DNA of 64,000 nt from Clostridia bacterium (GCA_017472225.1 JAFUQS010000072.1:1-64000); one strand, 5' to 3'. Shown: positions 18,426 to 27,595, numbered from the stretch's first letter. Notes: a model not told the origin generated them from the letters alone. Program-made: numbers and translations.

Positions 18426-19480
18426 TGGAATTTTTGATTCAGCAGACTCTTATTTATGCAGTTCCTCTTCTTATCGTCGCCCTTGCAGGTGTTTTTGCGG
18501 AAAGAAGCGGTATTATTAACCTTGCACTTGAGGGTATTATGATTTTCGGTGCATTTACAGGTGTGCTTTTCATACACATCATGCAAAAGAATGAAGCCTT
18601 CATGAAGGAACAAGCTCAGACACTTCTTGTTCTCACAATGCTCGCTTCTGCAGCTCTCGGTGCCGTTTTTTCACTTCTTTTATCCTTTTCTGCAGTGAAT
18701 CTGAAATCAGACCAGACCATCACAGGCACTGCACTTAACCTTCTTGCTCCTGCTCTTGTTCTGTTTCTGATAAATGTTATCGCCAATCAAAATGTGCTCA
18801 GTATGTTTTCAGGTGATGCCGCAAGCTGGTTTATGCTGAAAAAATCCACCTTCGGTTTTGATGATATTGAGTCACTGAATCCCTTGGCACGGCTTCTTTT
18901 TATAAATTCTGACGGTGAAATGAATTTCTTTGCAAGAACCTTCCTTGTGAAAAACTATCTCACAACCTATATCTGCATTGCAGTTTTCGTTGTGCTTTCA
19001 ATTATTCTTTACAAAACCAAATTCGGACTGAGGCTTCGCTCCTGTGGTGAAAACCCTCAGGCGGCAGACTCACTCGGAATCAGCGTTCACAAAATGCGAT
19101 ATTCAGGCACCACAATATCAGGTGCTTTGGCAGGTATGGGCGGCTTTGTGTTTGCACTGACAACTGCAAACGCTTCTGCCTCAGGCGATGTTGCGGGCTT
19201 CGGATTTCTCGCTCTGGCAGTTATGATTTTCGGCAACTGGAATCCGGGTACCATCGCATTGACGGCTTTTCTTTTCGGTCTTTTCAAGTGTATTGCCGCC
19301 GCATATTCAACAATTGACCTGAACGGTGACGGTGTGTATCTTCTGAAGGAATTGGGAATAAGCACTAATTTTTACAGAATGCTCCCCTATCTGATTACGC
19401 TTCTTGTTCTTGCATTCACTTCAAAAAAATCAAGAGCACCAAAGGCTGAGGGCATACCCTATGACAAGGGAGTAAGATAA
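18425..19480 (+). CDS. nupQ: Nucleoside ABC transporter permease (NupQ-like)
   Basis: The 351-residue membrane protein is the second BPD_transp_2 permease: ALAGVFAERSGIINLALEG near the N-terminus, the coupling loop LRSCGENPQAADSLGI, and about nine helices. Its start overlaps the stop of the upstream permease. With the ATPase and partner permease it forms the membrane part of a nucleoside importer. The gene for the usual substrate-binding lipoprotein is not in this cluster. Confidence 0.88.
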   Translation: MEFLIQQTLIYAVPLLIVALAGVFAERSGIINLALEGIMIFGAFTGVLFIHIMQKNEAFMKEQAQTLLVLTMLASAALGAVFSLLLSFSAVNLKSDQTITGTALNLLAPALVLFLINVIANQNVLSMFSGDAASWFMLKKSTFGFDDIESLNPLARLLFINSDGEMNFFARTFLVKNYLTTYICIAVFVVLSIILYKTKFGLRLRSCGENPQAADSLGISVHKMRYSGTTISGALAGMGGFVFALTTANASASGDVAGFGFLALAVMIFGNWNPGTIALTAFLFGLFKCIAAAYSTIDLNGDGVYLLKELGISTNFYRMLPYLITLLVLAFTSKKSRAPKAEGIPYDKGVR

Positions 19481-19520
19481 AAACAAAAAAGAATATTATA
19501 AACATGAAAGGAATGATATT

Positions 19521-20822
19521 ATGAGAATATATGATATTATTTCAAAAAAACGAGACGGCATTGAGCTTCTTGACGAAGAAATTTCCTTTTTCATCAAGGG
19601 CTACGTAAACGGCGAAATAAAGGACTATCAGGCTGCCGCCCTTCTGATGGCAATTTACCTTAACGGTATGAATGACAGGGAAATGACTACCCTTACACTG
19701 GAAATGGCTCACAGTGGCGATATGCTCGATTTAAGTGCCATTGAAGGTGTTACGGTTGATAAACATTCCACAGGCGGCGTTGGTGACAAGACAACTCTTA
19801 TTGTAGCTCCGATTGTGGCTTCTCTGGGATGCAAGGTTGCCAAGATGAGTGGCAGAGGTCTCGGTCACACGGGAGGCACAGTTGATAAATTGGAATCAAT
19901 AGACGGCTTCAATGTGGCTCCGACGCCTGAAAAATTCATTGAGACAGTGCAGAAAACAGGCATTTGCGTTGTGGGACAGACCGGTGACCTTGCCCCCGCA
20001 GACAAAAAGCTTTATGCACTTCGTGATGCAACCGCCACTGTAGGCTCAATCCCTCTGATTGCTTCAAGCATCATGAGTAAAAAGCTTGCAGCAGGCTCTC
20101 AGTGTATTGTTCTTGATGTCAAATACGGAAGCGGTGCTTTCATGAAAACTGCCGAGGATGCTGAACAGCTTTCGCAAAAAATGGTTGAAATCGGTAAAGG
20201 TGCAGGCAGAAATGTTGCCGCACTTATTTCCGACATGGATACTCCTCTCGGAAAAAACATAGGAAACACCCTTGAGGTTATTGAAGCTGTTGAGATTCTC
20301 AGGAACGGTACCGACAGCGATCTTACCGAGGTTTCCGTTGAACTTGCTTCCAACATTATAATGCTGGCTCAGGGTATTTCCTACACTGATGCAAAAAATA
20401 AGGTTTTGGCTGCTTTAAAGGATGGTTCGGCATATAAAAAATTCCTTGAAATGGTATCAGCCCAGGGAGGAAACACAGAGCTCATTGAAAACACGGATAA
20501 ATTTAAAAAATCCGCATTTTCACATAAGATAACAGCTCCCCGTGACGGATATATAAGCTTTATGGATGCAGAAAAAATCGGCTCAACAGGGGTTATTTTA
20601 GGTGCCGGACGAGTTAACAAGGAGGACACGGTTGACTACACTGCCGGAATTATCCTTCACAAGAAAACCGGTGACAGAGTTAACAAGGATGATATCATAG
20701 CTGAGATTTTCACAAATGACAAAGAGAAAATCAAATCCGCTGAAGAGCTTTTCATGAGTGCTGTGTGCTTCAGCAATACAATGCCTGAGAAAAAGCCTCT
20801 TATATATAAGGTTGTTTCATAA
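19521..20822 (+). CDS. pdp: Pyrimidine-nucleoside/thymidine phosphorylase
   Basis: The 433-residue protein matches the phosphorylase family throughout: helical N-terminal domain (GELL-like, LLDEEISFFIKGYVNGEIKD shortened), VDKHSTGGVGDKTTLIVAPI for the phosphate site, KMSGRGLGHTGGTVDKLESI, and LDVKYGSGAFMK. It cleaves uridine, thymidine or deoxyuridine with phosphate to give a base and pentose 1-phosphate. Its position 40 bases after the nucleoside permeases means imported nucleosides are used as carbon and base sources. It could be specific for thymidine (DeoA) or broad (Pdp). Confidence 0.92.
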   Translation: MRIYDIISKKRDGIELLDEEISFFIKGYVNGEIKDYQAAALLMAIYLNGMNDREMTTLTLEMAHSGDMLDLSAIEGVTVDKHSTGGVGDKTTLIVAPIVASLGCKVAKMSGRGLGHTGGTVDKLESIDGFNVAPTPEKFIETVQKTGICVVGQTGDLAPADKKLYALRDATATVGSIPLIASSIMSKKLAAGSQCIVLDVKYGSGAFMKTAEDAEQLSQKMVEIGKGAGRNVAALISDMDTPLGKNIGNTLEVIEAVEILRNGTDSDLTEVSVELASNIIMLAQGISYTDAKNKVLAALKDGSAYKKFLEMVSAQGGNTELIENTDKFKKSAFSHKITAPRDGYISFMDAEKIGSTGVILGAGRVNKEDTVDYTAGIILHKKTGDRVNKDDIIAEIFTNDKEKIKSAEELFMSAVCFSNTMPEKKPLIYKVVS

Positions 20823-20838
20823 ATAAGGAGAGTTCACC

Positions 20839-21747
20839 ATGGAAAAAAACAGAAAATCAAATTTACTTTATACCCTTGTGATAGCAGCTCTTGTTATCAC
20901 AGTGGGTATTCTTGCAGGAGGAATTGCGAAAAACCTCGCTTCAGAAAATGAGACATACACTTCTGCAAATCCGACTTTCTCAACAACAAATACGGTGACG
21001 GATACAACGCAAGCAAGTCCTGCAACGAGCACCACACAAAGCCCGTCGACTCAGCCGAGCACAGAAAACACAACAGCAACGGCTCCTTTATCAACCGAAG
21101 AAACCTTAAAAACTACCGATGAAGTCTGCAATACATACAACAATTGTATAAACACCCTGAAAGCCTATAAAGGATCGGTTATTGTTCACAAGGATGAAAA
21201 AATTGATATGACAATAACTGAGTTCTCACTTCCTGCACCCACTGAGCAAATCAATTCGGTTATGAGAAGCATTGTTCCCGATACTCTTGAAGATTACAGC
21301 TTTCAGAATGGTTTTCGCACTGATGAGCCTGAAATCGGACTCACGGACACTATTCCTCCTTTTGGCAAGGATGCATCTGTTTCTTATGCCAATGTCAGCT
21401 CAGCAATAATCACAGACACGGCAAGCGGACAGGAAATCACCCTTCGTCTCATTCCGGAAAGTTCAAGCTACGACGGAACGGTCACAACTGCCACACCGAA
21501 TATGTCAAGCGTTCTTGACCCACTTGATTTTGCCACATTTGAAATGGGACCCATTGGAATTCAGAAGGCCCAGATAAGTTATCCCGAAGCAACACTTACG
21601 GCAGAGCTTGATGTTTCGGGAAGACTCACAAGACTTACGGTTATTCTTCCTGTTATCGTTTCCTGCACCGGTGGAATGAGTGTTTTCACGGCAGATGTGG
21701 GACTTGATATGAAGGTTACAACTGTTTATGAGATAAGCTATCAATAA
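20839..21747 (+). CDS. Secreted or membrane-anchored protein of unknown function with a Thr-rich linker
   Basis: The 302-residue protein has a short basic N-terminus, one transmembrane helix (LLYTLVIAALVITVGILAGG), a Thr/Ser/Pro-rich linker of about 60 residues, and a roughly 190-residue outer domain with many beta-strand-like alternations (PEATLTAELDVSGRLTRLTV). It is the last gene of the nucleoside operon, 17 bases after the phosphorylase. It is not a Bmp/NupN-type binding protein by any motif I can see and has no lipobox. Function unknown. Confidence 0.6.
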   Translation: MEKNRKSNLLYTLVIAALVITVGILAGGIAKNLASENETYTSANPTFSTTNTVTDTTQASPATSTTQSPSTQPSTENTTATAPLSTEETLKTTDEVCNTYNNCINTLKAYKGSVIVHKDEKIDMTITEFSLPAPTEQINSVMRSIVPDTLEDYSFQNGFRTDEPEIGLTDTIPPFGKDASVSYANVSSAIITDTASGQEITLRLIPESSSYDGTVTTATPNMSSVLDPLDFATFEMGPIGIQKAQISYPEATLTAELDVSGRLTRLTVILPVIVSCTGGMSVFTADVGLDMKVTTVYEISYQ

Positions 21748-21751
21748 ATAC

Positions 21752-21793
21752 AAAATCAACCATCAGTAGAAAAGCCTGACGGTTGATTTTTTA
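21752..21793 (+). terminator. Terminator of the nucleoside operon
   Basis: AATCAACC(A)TCA and TGA(C)GGTTGATT form a stem followed by TTTTTT, starting a few bases after the last stop codon. Confidence 0.8.
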
Positions 21794-21805
21794 TCTGAAA
21801 AGAAA

Positions 21806-21843
21806 AAGGAGCTGCGAAAACCTGTGTTTTTATGCAGCTCCTT
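21806..21843 (-). terminator. Terminator of the malic enzyme operon
   Basis: On the minus strand AAGGAGCTGC and GCAGCTCCTT enclose an imperfect loop and are followed by TTTTCTTTT, just after the malic enzyme stop codon. Confidence 0.75.
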
Positions 21844-21861
21844 AAAAAATATTTTATTTGG

Positions 21862-23040
21862 TTATATTCTTGCAACTCCGCTGTCTCTTGCTGCTTCAGC
21901 TACTGCTGCAGCAACGGTGGGACCAACTCTTTCATCAAAGGCTGCGGGAAGGATATAATCAGGTCTGAGTTCTTCGTCAGAAACAAGTGAAGCAATAGCT
22001 TTAGCTGCTGCCATTTTCATTTCTTCGTTGATGTCACTTGCTCTCACATCAAGAGTACCACGGAAAATACCGGGGAATGCAAGAACATTGTTGATCTGAT
22101 TGGGGAAGTCACTTCTGCCTGTACCAACAACAAGAGCACCTGCTGCCAGAGCCTCATCAGGCATGATTTCGGGAGTCGGGTTTGCCATGGGGAATACAAT
22201 GGGATCCTTAGCCATTGAGCGCACCATATCCTGACTTACACAGCCGGGAGCTGATACGCCGATGAAAATGTCTGCACCCTTGAGAGCGTCTGCAAGTGTA
22301 CCTGTTTTGCCTGACTTATTTGAGAAGGAAGCAAGCTCCATCTTAGCGGGATCGTTTTCTATACCCTCTCTGTTTTTGTGAACAACGCCCTTTCTGTCAC
22401 ACATAATAACATCCTTGATACCCATTGCGAGGAAAAGCTTTGCAATTGCAACACCTGCTGCACCAGCACCGTTGAATACTGCAACACAGTCTTCAATTTT
22501 TTTGCCGGAAAGCTTGAGTGCATTGATTAAAGCTGCTGAGCAGACAACTGCTGTGCCGTGCTGGTCATCGTGGAAAATGGGAATATCTGTTTTTTCTTTG
22601 AGCTTTCTTTCAATTTCAAAGCAACGGGGTGCGCCGATATCTTCAAGGTTAACGCCACCGAAGGAGCCGGAAATGAGTGCGATTGTGTCAACAATTGTGT
22701 CAACATCCTTGCTCTTGATACAAAGAGGAATTGCATCAACATCACCGAATTCCTTGAAAAGAACACACTTGCCTTCCATAACGGGCATACCTGCTTCGGG
22801 ACCGATATCACCGAGGCCGAGAACTGCTGTACCGTCTGTTACAACTGCGATTGTGTTCCAACGGCGTGTGAGCTCATATGACTTGTTGATATCCTTCTGA
22901 ATTTCAAGGCAAGGCTGAGCAACACCGGGAGTATAAGCAAGTGAAAGCGCTTCCTTATCCTTAACCTTTGCACGGGCAATAACTTCAATTTTACCCTTCC
23001 ATTCGCCGTGAAGTCTTAATGATTCTTTTGCATAATCCAT
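21862..23040 (-). CDS. NAD(P)-dependent malic enzyme
   Basis: The 392-residue protein has the short bacterial malic enzyme layout: SLAYTPGVAQPCLEI with the catalytic Tyr, VTDGTAVLGLGDIGPEAGMPVMEG, the catalytic Lys region FGDVDAIPLCI, the metal ligands in IPIFHDDQHGTA, and a Rossmann segment FNGAGAAGVAIAKLF. It decarboxylates malate to pyruvate with reduction of NAD(P). ATG 23040 has AAGGTG upstream; the longer frame from 23130 adds an unrelated leader. It lies downstream of an LDH2-family dehydrogenase gene on the same strand, so both probably share one transcript. Confidence 0.92.
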   Translation of the reverse strand: MDYAKESLRLHGEWKGKIEVIARAKVKDKEALSLAYTPGVAQPCLEIQKDINKSYELTRRWNTIAVVTDGTAVLGLGDIGPEAGMPVMEGKCVLFKEFGDVDAIPLCIKSKDVDTIVDTIALISGSFGGVNLEDIGAPRCFEIERKLKEKTDIPIFHDDQHGTAVVCSAALINALKLSGKKIEDCVAVFNGAGAAGVAIAKLFLAMGIKDVIMCDRKGVVHKNREGIENDPAKMELASFSNKSGKTGTLADALKGADIFIGVSAPGCVSQDMVRSMAKDPIVFPMANPTPEIMPDEALAAGALVVGTGRSDFPNQINNVLAFPGIFRGTLDVRASDINEEMKMAAAKAIASLVSDEELRPDYILPAAFDERVGPTVAAAVAEAARDSGVARI

Positions 23041-23130
23041 ATTTATCACCTTTTTTATTAAAATTGTTTTCTTCTTTTTTAAGCATAACAGCAAGCGGCT
23101 TGAAAAAGTCGCTCGCTGAATATAGTTCAA

Positions 23131-24243
23131 TTATTTATCCCAGGGGAAGGTGTACTGAGTAAGTCCGAGGTCTTCACGAACCTTATTCATTTCAGCCTGA
23201 ACTGATTCGTTGATGGGAACACCGCTATCCTTTCTCTGCATCCAGATGTCGTATTCCTTTTCACCGGCAGTATAGATTCTGTCTTCGCCGGGAGCCTTCT
23301 TGGAAGCTCTCATTGAACGAAGGATATCGCCGGCCTTCTTTCTTGCAATTTCTTCACCCATAAAGTGTTCTGTATCAATTGCGATGAAGAAGTGACCGAG
23401 ATGGTAGGGACGGATATTGCCGTTTTCGTCTTTACCGTCAAGAGCTTTACCGTACCAGCCGTCCTGAAGAATTGATGAAAGGAATTCAACGAACAATGCA
23501 AAGCCGTAGCCCTTGTAGCCACCGAGAGCTTCACCGATACCGCCGAGAGTTGTGAGAGCTGCTGTGCCCTGACGAATCTTCTTAAGAGCAACACCTGCAT
23601 CACCTTCAACAGGGTTACCTTCAAGGTCAATTACAGTACCGGGGTGAATTTCCTCACCGATTCTTTCGTAATATTCAACCTTACCGTTCTGTGTGATTGA
23701 GGTTGCACAGTCAAAGTTGAAATCAAATTCTTCATCTGTGGGAACACCGAGAGTGAAGGGGTTAGTACCGAACATACCTTCAACACCAAGTGTGGGAGCA
23801 ACGGAAGGACGTGCATTTGTACCTGTCATACCGATGCAGCCGGCCTTTGTTGCCATTGTTGTGTAATAGCCTGCGATACCGTAGTGAGTTGAGTTGCGGA
23901 CAACAACCATACCCATACCGTATTCCTTAGCCTTTGCAATAGCCATACTCATAGCCTTATGACCGATAACCTGACCCATACCGTGGTGACCGTCAACAAC
24001 TGCAGTGGTCGGGGTTTCCTTAACGATTTCAAAGTTTGTTACGGGCTGCTGAATACCTGCATGAATACGGTCAATGTAGACGGGCTTGAAACGATTGCAG
24101 CCGTGTGATTCGATACCACGTCTGTCAGATTCAAGAAGAACATCTGTTACGATTTCAGCATCGTCAGCAGGAACACCTACACCGATAAATGCATCCTTGA
24201 TAAAATCATGTGTTGTTTTCCAATCGAGAATCATCTTTCCCAT
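23131..24243 (-). CDS. Malate/L-lactate dehydrogenase of the LDH2 (YlbC/ComC-type) family
   Basis: The 370-residue protein belongs to the non-Rossmann malate/lactate/sulfolactate/ureidoglycolate dehydrogenase family: ESDRRGIESHGCNRF with the catalytic His, AVVDGHHGMGQVIG, VVVRNSTHYGIAGYYTT and GGYKGYGFALFVEFLSS. It oxidises a 2-hydroxyacid or reduces a 2-oxoacid with NAD(P). Its link to malic enzyme suggests malate as substrate. Substrate specificity within the family cannot be read from sequence by eye. Confidence 0.85.
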   Translation of the reverse strand: MGKMILDWKTTHDFIKDAFIGVGVPADDAEIVTDVLLESDRRGIESHGCNRFKPVYIDRIHAGIQQPVTNFEIVKETPTTAVVDGHHGMGQVIGHKAMSMAIAKAKEYGMGMVVVRNSTHYGIAGYYTTMATKAGCIGMTGTNARPSVAPTLGVEGMFGTNPFTLGVPTDEEFDFNFDCATSITQNGKVEYYERIGEEIHPGTVIDLEGNPVEGDAGVALKKIRQGTAALTTLGGIGEALGGYKGYGFALFVEFLSSILQDGWYGKALDGKDENGNIRPYHLGHFFIAIDTEHFMGEEIARKKAGDILRSMRASKKAPGEDRIYTAGEKEYDIWMQRKDSGVPINESVQAEMNKVREDLGLTQYTFPWDK

Positions 24244-24307
24244 TGTTAATCACTCCTGTATTATAAATATATTTTTGACTTATATCTAAACTGTTATACA
24301 GCTTAAA

Positions 24308-25822
24308 TTACTCTTTTTCTTCCCAATTCATTGCTCTTGTAACAGCCTTTTTCCAGCCTGCATAAATCTTGTTTCTTTCTTCCATACTCATTTCGGGTAC
24401 GAAGACTCTGTCAACCTCACGGTTAGCTTCAATATCATCAAGATTTTCCCAAACGCCTACAGCAAGACCCGCAAGATAAGCAGCCCCGAGAGCAGTTGTT
24501 TCAACTGTCTTGGGTCTGTCAACCTTTGTCTGCGCCATATTTGCCTGAATCTGCATCATAATATTACTTACGGAAGCACCACCGTCAACACGAAGTTCAC
24601 CGATTTCAATACCGGAATCGTCCTTCATAGCTTCAAGAAGGTCTGTCATCTGATAAGTGATGGATTCAAGAACTGCTCTTGCAATGTGCTTTCTGTTAAC
24701 ACCTCTTGTAAGGCCTACAATACAGCCTCTTGCATACATATCCCAATAAGGTGCGCCGAGACCTGTGAAGGCAGGAACAAGATAACAGCCGTTTGCATCG
24801 GGTACACTTTCTGCAAGCTCATCACATCTTTTCGGGCTGTCAATAAGCTGAAGCTCATCTCTGAGCCACTTGATAACTGAGCCTGCATTGAAGGCACTGC
24901 CTTCAATTGAATAGGTCGTTTCACCGCCGAGACTCCATGCAACACCTGTGAGAAGGTTGTTCTTTGAAGTAACTCTCTTGTTACCTGTGTTCATAAGAAG
25001 GAAGCAGCCTGTGCCATAGGTATTCTTTGACATACCGGGGTTAAAGCATGCCTGACCGAAAAGTGCTGAGGGCTGGTCACCGATTGCACCGCAGATGGGT
25101 GTGCCTTCAAGCTCTTCAAGGCCGATGATACCGCTTGCAACCCAGCCGTAAACCTTGCTTGAAGGTACGGGAGTGGGAAGAATGTTCATCGGTACTCCTA
25201 ACTTTTCGCAAAGATATTCATCCCAACAAAGCTTATCAACATCAAAAAGCATTGTTCTTGAAGCGTTTGAATAGTCTGTAACATGAGTTCTGCCGCCGGT
25301 GAGATTCCAGATAAGCCAGGTTTCAACTGTACCGAAAAGGAGCTGACCTGCCTCTGCAAGAGCCTTTACACCGGGAACATTATCGATAATCCATTTGATT
25401 TTTGTTGCAGAGAAATAAGCGTCAACAATAAGACCGGTGTGCTCTGTGATATAGTCGCAAAGCTCCTTATCCTTTTTGATTTCCTCGCACATATCGGCAG
25501 TTCTTCTGCACTGCCAGACGATTGCATTATAAACAGGTTTACCTGTTGCTCTGTCCCAAAGAATGGTTGTTTCACGCTGATTGGTGATACCGATACCTGC
25601 AATGTCCTTAGCAGAGAATTTGCCTGAACGAAGGACTGTTGTGATTGAATTGAGCTGACTGTAAAGAATGTTGAGAGGATCATGCTCAACCCAGCCTGCC
25701 TTGGGATAAATCTGTTCAAATTCATTCTGAGCCTTGGCAATGATTGTGCCTTTTTTGTCAAAAACAATTGAACGGGAACTTGTTGTGCCCTGATCGAGGG
25801 CAAGAACGAGTTTTTCTGCCAT
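24308..25822 (-). CDS. glpK: Glycerol kinase
   Basis: The 504-residue protein has the FGGY kinase signatures of GlpK: LALDQGTTSSRSIVFDK, GWVEHDPLNI, GITNQRETTILWDRATGKP, GCFLLMNTG, GLGAPYWDMYARG and GELRVDGGAS. It phosphorylates glycerol with ATP to glycerol 3-phosphate. ATG 25822 has AAGGAGGAAG directly upstream, whereas the longer frame starts inside the leader. No glycerol facilitator or GlpO/GlpD gene is visible nearby. A long structured leader precedes it. Confidence 0.95.
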   Translation of the reverse strand: MAEKLVLALDQGTTSSRSIVFDKKGTIIAKAQNEFEQIYPKAGWVEHDPLNILYSQLNSITTVLRSGKFSAKDIAGIGITNQRETTILWDRATGKPVYNAIVWQCRRTADMCEEIKKDKELCDYITEHTGLIVDAYFSATKIKWIIDNVPGVKALAEAGQLLFGTVETWLIWNLTGGRTHVTDYSNASRTMLFDVDKLCWDEYLCEKLGVPMNILPTPVPSSKVYGWVASGIIGLEELEGTPICGAIGDQPSALFGQACFNPGMSKNTYGTGCFLLMNTGNKRVTSKNNLLTGVAWSLGGETTYSIEGSAFNAGSVIKWLRDELQLIDSPKRCDELAESVPDANGCYLVPAFTGLGAPYWDMYARGCIVGLTRGVNRKHIARAVLESITYQMTDLLEAMKDDSGIEIGELRVDGGASVSNIMMQIQANMAQTKVDRPKTVETTALGAAYLAGLAVGVWENLDDIEANREVDRVFVPEMSMEERNKIYAGWKKAVTRAMNWEEKE

Positions 25823-25992
25823 TTTCTTCTTCCTCCTTGATTGTATGTCTGCACAGTAAATTAAAAGAGAATAGGAAACCACATGAACGCACAAGTTACG
25901 GCAGTTCTCCCCTGCCGATGAAAATTTTCAAAATGTGCCGTTTCAAGGGATTTATCTCTATTCTCGCATCTCCGCAGATATATCTCTTTAAC
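25823..25992 (-). promoter_or_regulatory. Long structured 5' leader of glpK, possible riboswitch or attenuator
   Basis: About 170 bases separate the predicted start of transcription from glpK. An 8-bp perfect stem GAGAATAG (minus strand; 25958-25965) with CTATTCTC (25867-25874) closes a domain of about 99 bases. Inside it CGGCAG and CTGCCG form a GC-rich hairpin with loop GGGAGAA-like bases. The closing stem is followed by TTTTAATTT, so it could act as an intrinsic terminator. It matches no riboswitch class I can name. Confidence 0.5.
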
Positions 25993-25998
25993 AAATTT

Positions 25999-26027
25999 AT
26001 TTTACTTTAATTCTACCGTTTTGTCAA
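25999..26027 (-). promoter_or_regulatory. Promoter of glpK
   Basis: The minus strand has TTGACA (26022-26027), 17 bases and TAAAAT (25999-26004), a near-consensus sigma-A promoter placed about 170 bases from the glpK start. Confidence 0.75.
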
Positions 26028-26119
26028 CAATATATAGTGTATTTTATGAGCTGACCGACAAATATTTTCTTTATTAAATGCTTTATAATAAAAAAGAAAA
26101 AATATCCTTCTTTTCTCAC

Positions 26120-26148
26120 TTGACGGAAAAGGCAGAATATTGTATTAT
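26120..26148 (+). promoter_or_regulatory. Promoter of the beta-propeller-like gene
   Basis: TTGACG (26120-26125), 17 bases and TATTAT (26143-26148) precede the gene at 26209. Confidence 0.7.
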
Positions 26149-26208
26149 ATAAGATAGATTAAACTGTGCGGTTGCACTTCAAATATACGGAAAGGAAAAA
26201 AAGAAGGT

Positions 26209-26883
26209 ATGGAAAACGTTTTTTCAGGTGAAATACTTAATATTACTCCCTTCAAAAAAGGCTTCGTTTTTGCCACAAAAAGCACAACTCCCGACGGCAG
26301 ACTCAAGGCTAATTTTTATGGCTATGATGCCGTGAACGATAAATTCACCCACATCAAAAAATCAATTTTCCTCAAGGTTAAATTTGGGTACGAATATGAG
26401 GAAATCGCCGAGCAATTGGGTGACTATGTTTCGTGTGATGTCGGTGTTCTCAACGACAACCGTATCATGGCAATTTTCCCCAACGGTGAATATAACATTT
26501 TCAACACCGACGGAACCCTGAATGTGTCTTCACAGCTCACCTATCACGGCTCTCCCGTTTGTGACATTGCTGTTGACGGGCCTTATGTATGGTGCGCCGT
26601 GCCAGGTGAAAATGCAATTATCAAGTATTCACCGAGAGAAGGCAGAATCCTTCTTCGTGTCGGTGGCGGTGAAGCAACCGCTTTTGAAAGACCCTGTGCC
26701 GTGACATTGAACGGCAGCACACTTTATATCTGCAACCAGGGTTCAAGGAAAATCCGCACACTTAACATCATGACAAATTCCGTCAGAGATTACAGAGTGT
26801 TCAACGAAAAGGTATATAAGTATATCAATGTTATGGGTAAGGAGTTTGTGTGGCTCAAATCGGGACTTTATATTCTTGATTAG
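26209..26883 (+). CDS. NHL/beta-propeller-like protein of unknown function
   Basis: The 224-residue protein has repeated short beta-rich units with patterns such as VGVLNDNRIMAIFPNGEYN, DIAVDGPYVWCAVPGENAI and AVTLNGSTLYICNQGSRKI, resembling NHL or six-bladed propeller repeats, but only about four blades would fit. No signal peptide or membrane helix is seen, so it is probably cytoplasmic. AAGGA lies about 12 bases before ATG. Its role is unknown. Confidence 0.55.
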   Translation: MENVFSGEILNITPFKKGFVFATKSTTPDGRLKANFYGYDAVNDKFTHIKKSIFLKVKFGYEYEEIAEQLGDYVSCDVGVLNDNRIMAIFPNGEYNIFNTDGTLNVSSQLTYHGSPVCDIAVDGPYVWCAVPGENAIIKYSPREGRILLRVGGGEATAFERPCAVTLNGSTLYICNQGSRKIRTLNIMTNSVRDYRVFNEKVYKYINVMGKEFVWLKSGLYILD

Positions 26884-26889
26884 CAGTCA

Positions 26890-26962
26890 TTATAACAGGC
26901 AGTAGCCTGGGGTAAGCATCCGGGGTGCCTTCGGCACGAAAACGCTTCTCCCCGCAGAATTT
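26890..26962. other. GC-rich structured intergenic segment
   Basis: The stretch between two converging genes is markedly GC-rich compared with its surroundings. GTGCCTTCGGCAC is a perfect UUCG tetraloop hairpin, and CTGGGGTAAGC can pair with GCTTCTCCCCGCAG around it. It may be the 3' end of the upstream mRNA or a small RNA ending at the terminator at 26968-27004. Confidence 0.4.
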
Positions 26963-26967
26963 ACGAT

Positions 26968-27004
26968 GTAAAAAGCAGTTAAGAAAAACTTAACTGCTTT
27001 TTTT
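26968..27004. terminator. Bidirectional terminator
   Basis: AAAAAGCAGTTAAG and CTTAACTGCTTTTT form a 14-bp perfect stem with an AAAA loop and T-runs on both strands. Confidence 0.9.
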
Positions 27005-27012
27005 ATTGCGCT

Positions 27013-27492
27013 CTACTTTCTTACACAAAGGCAGAAGCAGGTGTTTTCTTCAGGTTCTTTGGTAATAACAGAAAAGGTAGCCTCCCCTGCTCTGTCGACA
27101 TTAAAGTGCTCAACGGTACGAAAATGCTGTTCGCTTGCAATTTTTTCAATCTCCTGCATTTTTTCGCTGTGAGTAAAAACAACTGTTGTTCCCTCCGGAA
27201 AAGAGCTTAAGGCTTTCAGATGTTTTCTCAGCTCTTCGCCGTGAAGATTATCGGAAAGCTTCAGAAGTGAACAGAAGACCGCTTTGTGTATATCAAGGTG
27301 CTTCTTTCTCTTTTGCAGATTTTCGCCGCAATACCCACTTTCCTCGGTACGGTAAACCTCAAGCTCACCGAAGTTATCCGCAAAGGTGTTCTCCTCACTT
27401 AAAACAAGCACCCTTCTTATGCCGAGATTGTTGGCGTTGCGGATTGCGTTCTGCTCAAACAGCTTCACAATATCTCTTGTAATTTCTCTCAT
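27013..27492 (-). CDS. Conserved-looking cytoplasmic protein of unknown function
   Basis: The 159-residue protein alternates strands and helices (NLGIRRVLVLSEENTF, GTTVVFTHSEKMQEIEKI) in an alpha/beta order and has a Cys-rich end (TCFCLCVRK). ATG 27492 follows GAGGTG at 6 bases; the longer version starts at a GTG inside that site. It has no signal peptide or membrane helix. I do not recognise the family. Confidence 0.5.
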   Translation of the reverse strand: MREITRDIVKLFEQNAIRNANNLGIRRVLVLSEENTFADNFGELEVYRTEESGYCGENLQKRKKHLDIHKAVFCSLLKLSDNLHGEELRKHLKALSSFPEGTTVVFTHSEKMQEIEKIASEQHFRTVEHFNVDRAGEATFSVITKEPEENTCFCLCVRK

Positions 27493-27595
27493 TTTAATCA
27501 CCTCATATATTCTAATACCATATAATCAAAGAAAATACAAGACTTGATTTTTTTCCGTTTTTGTGGTAATATGAGACTACAGAAAAGAAAAAATT

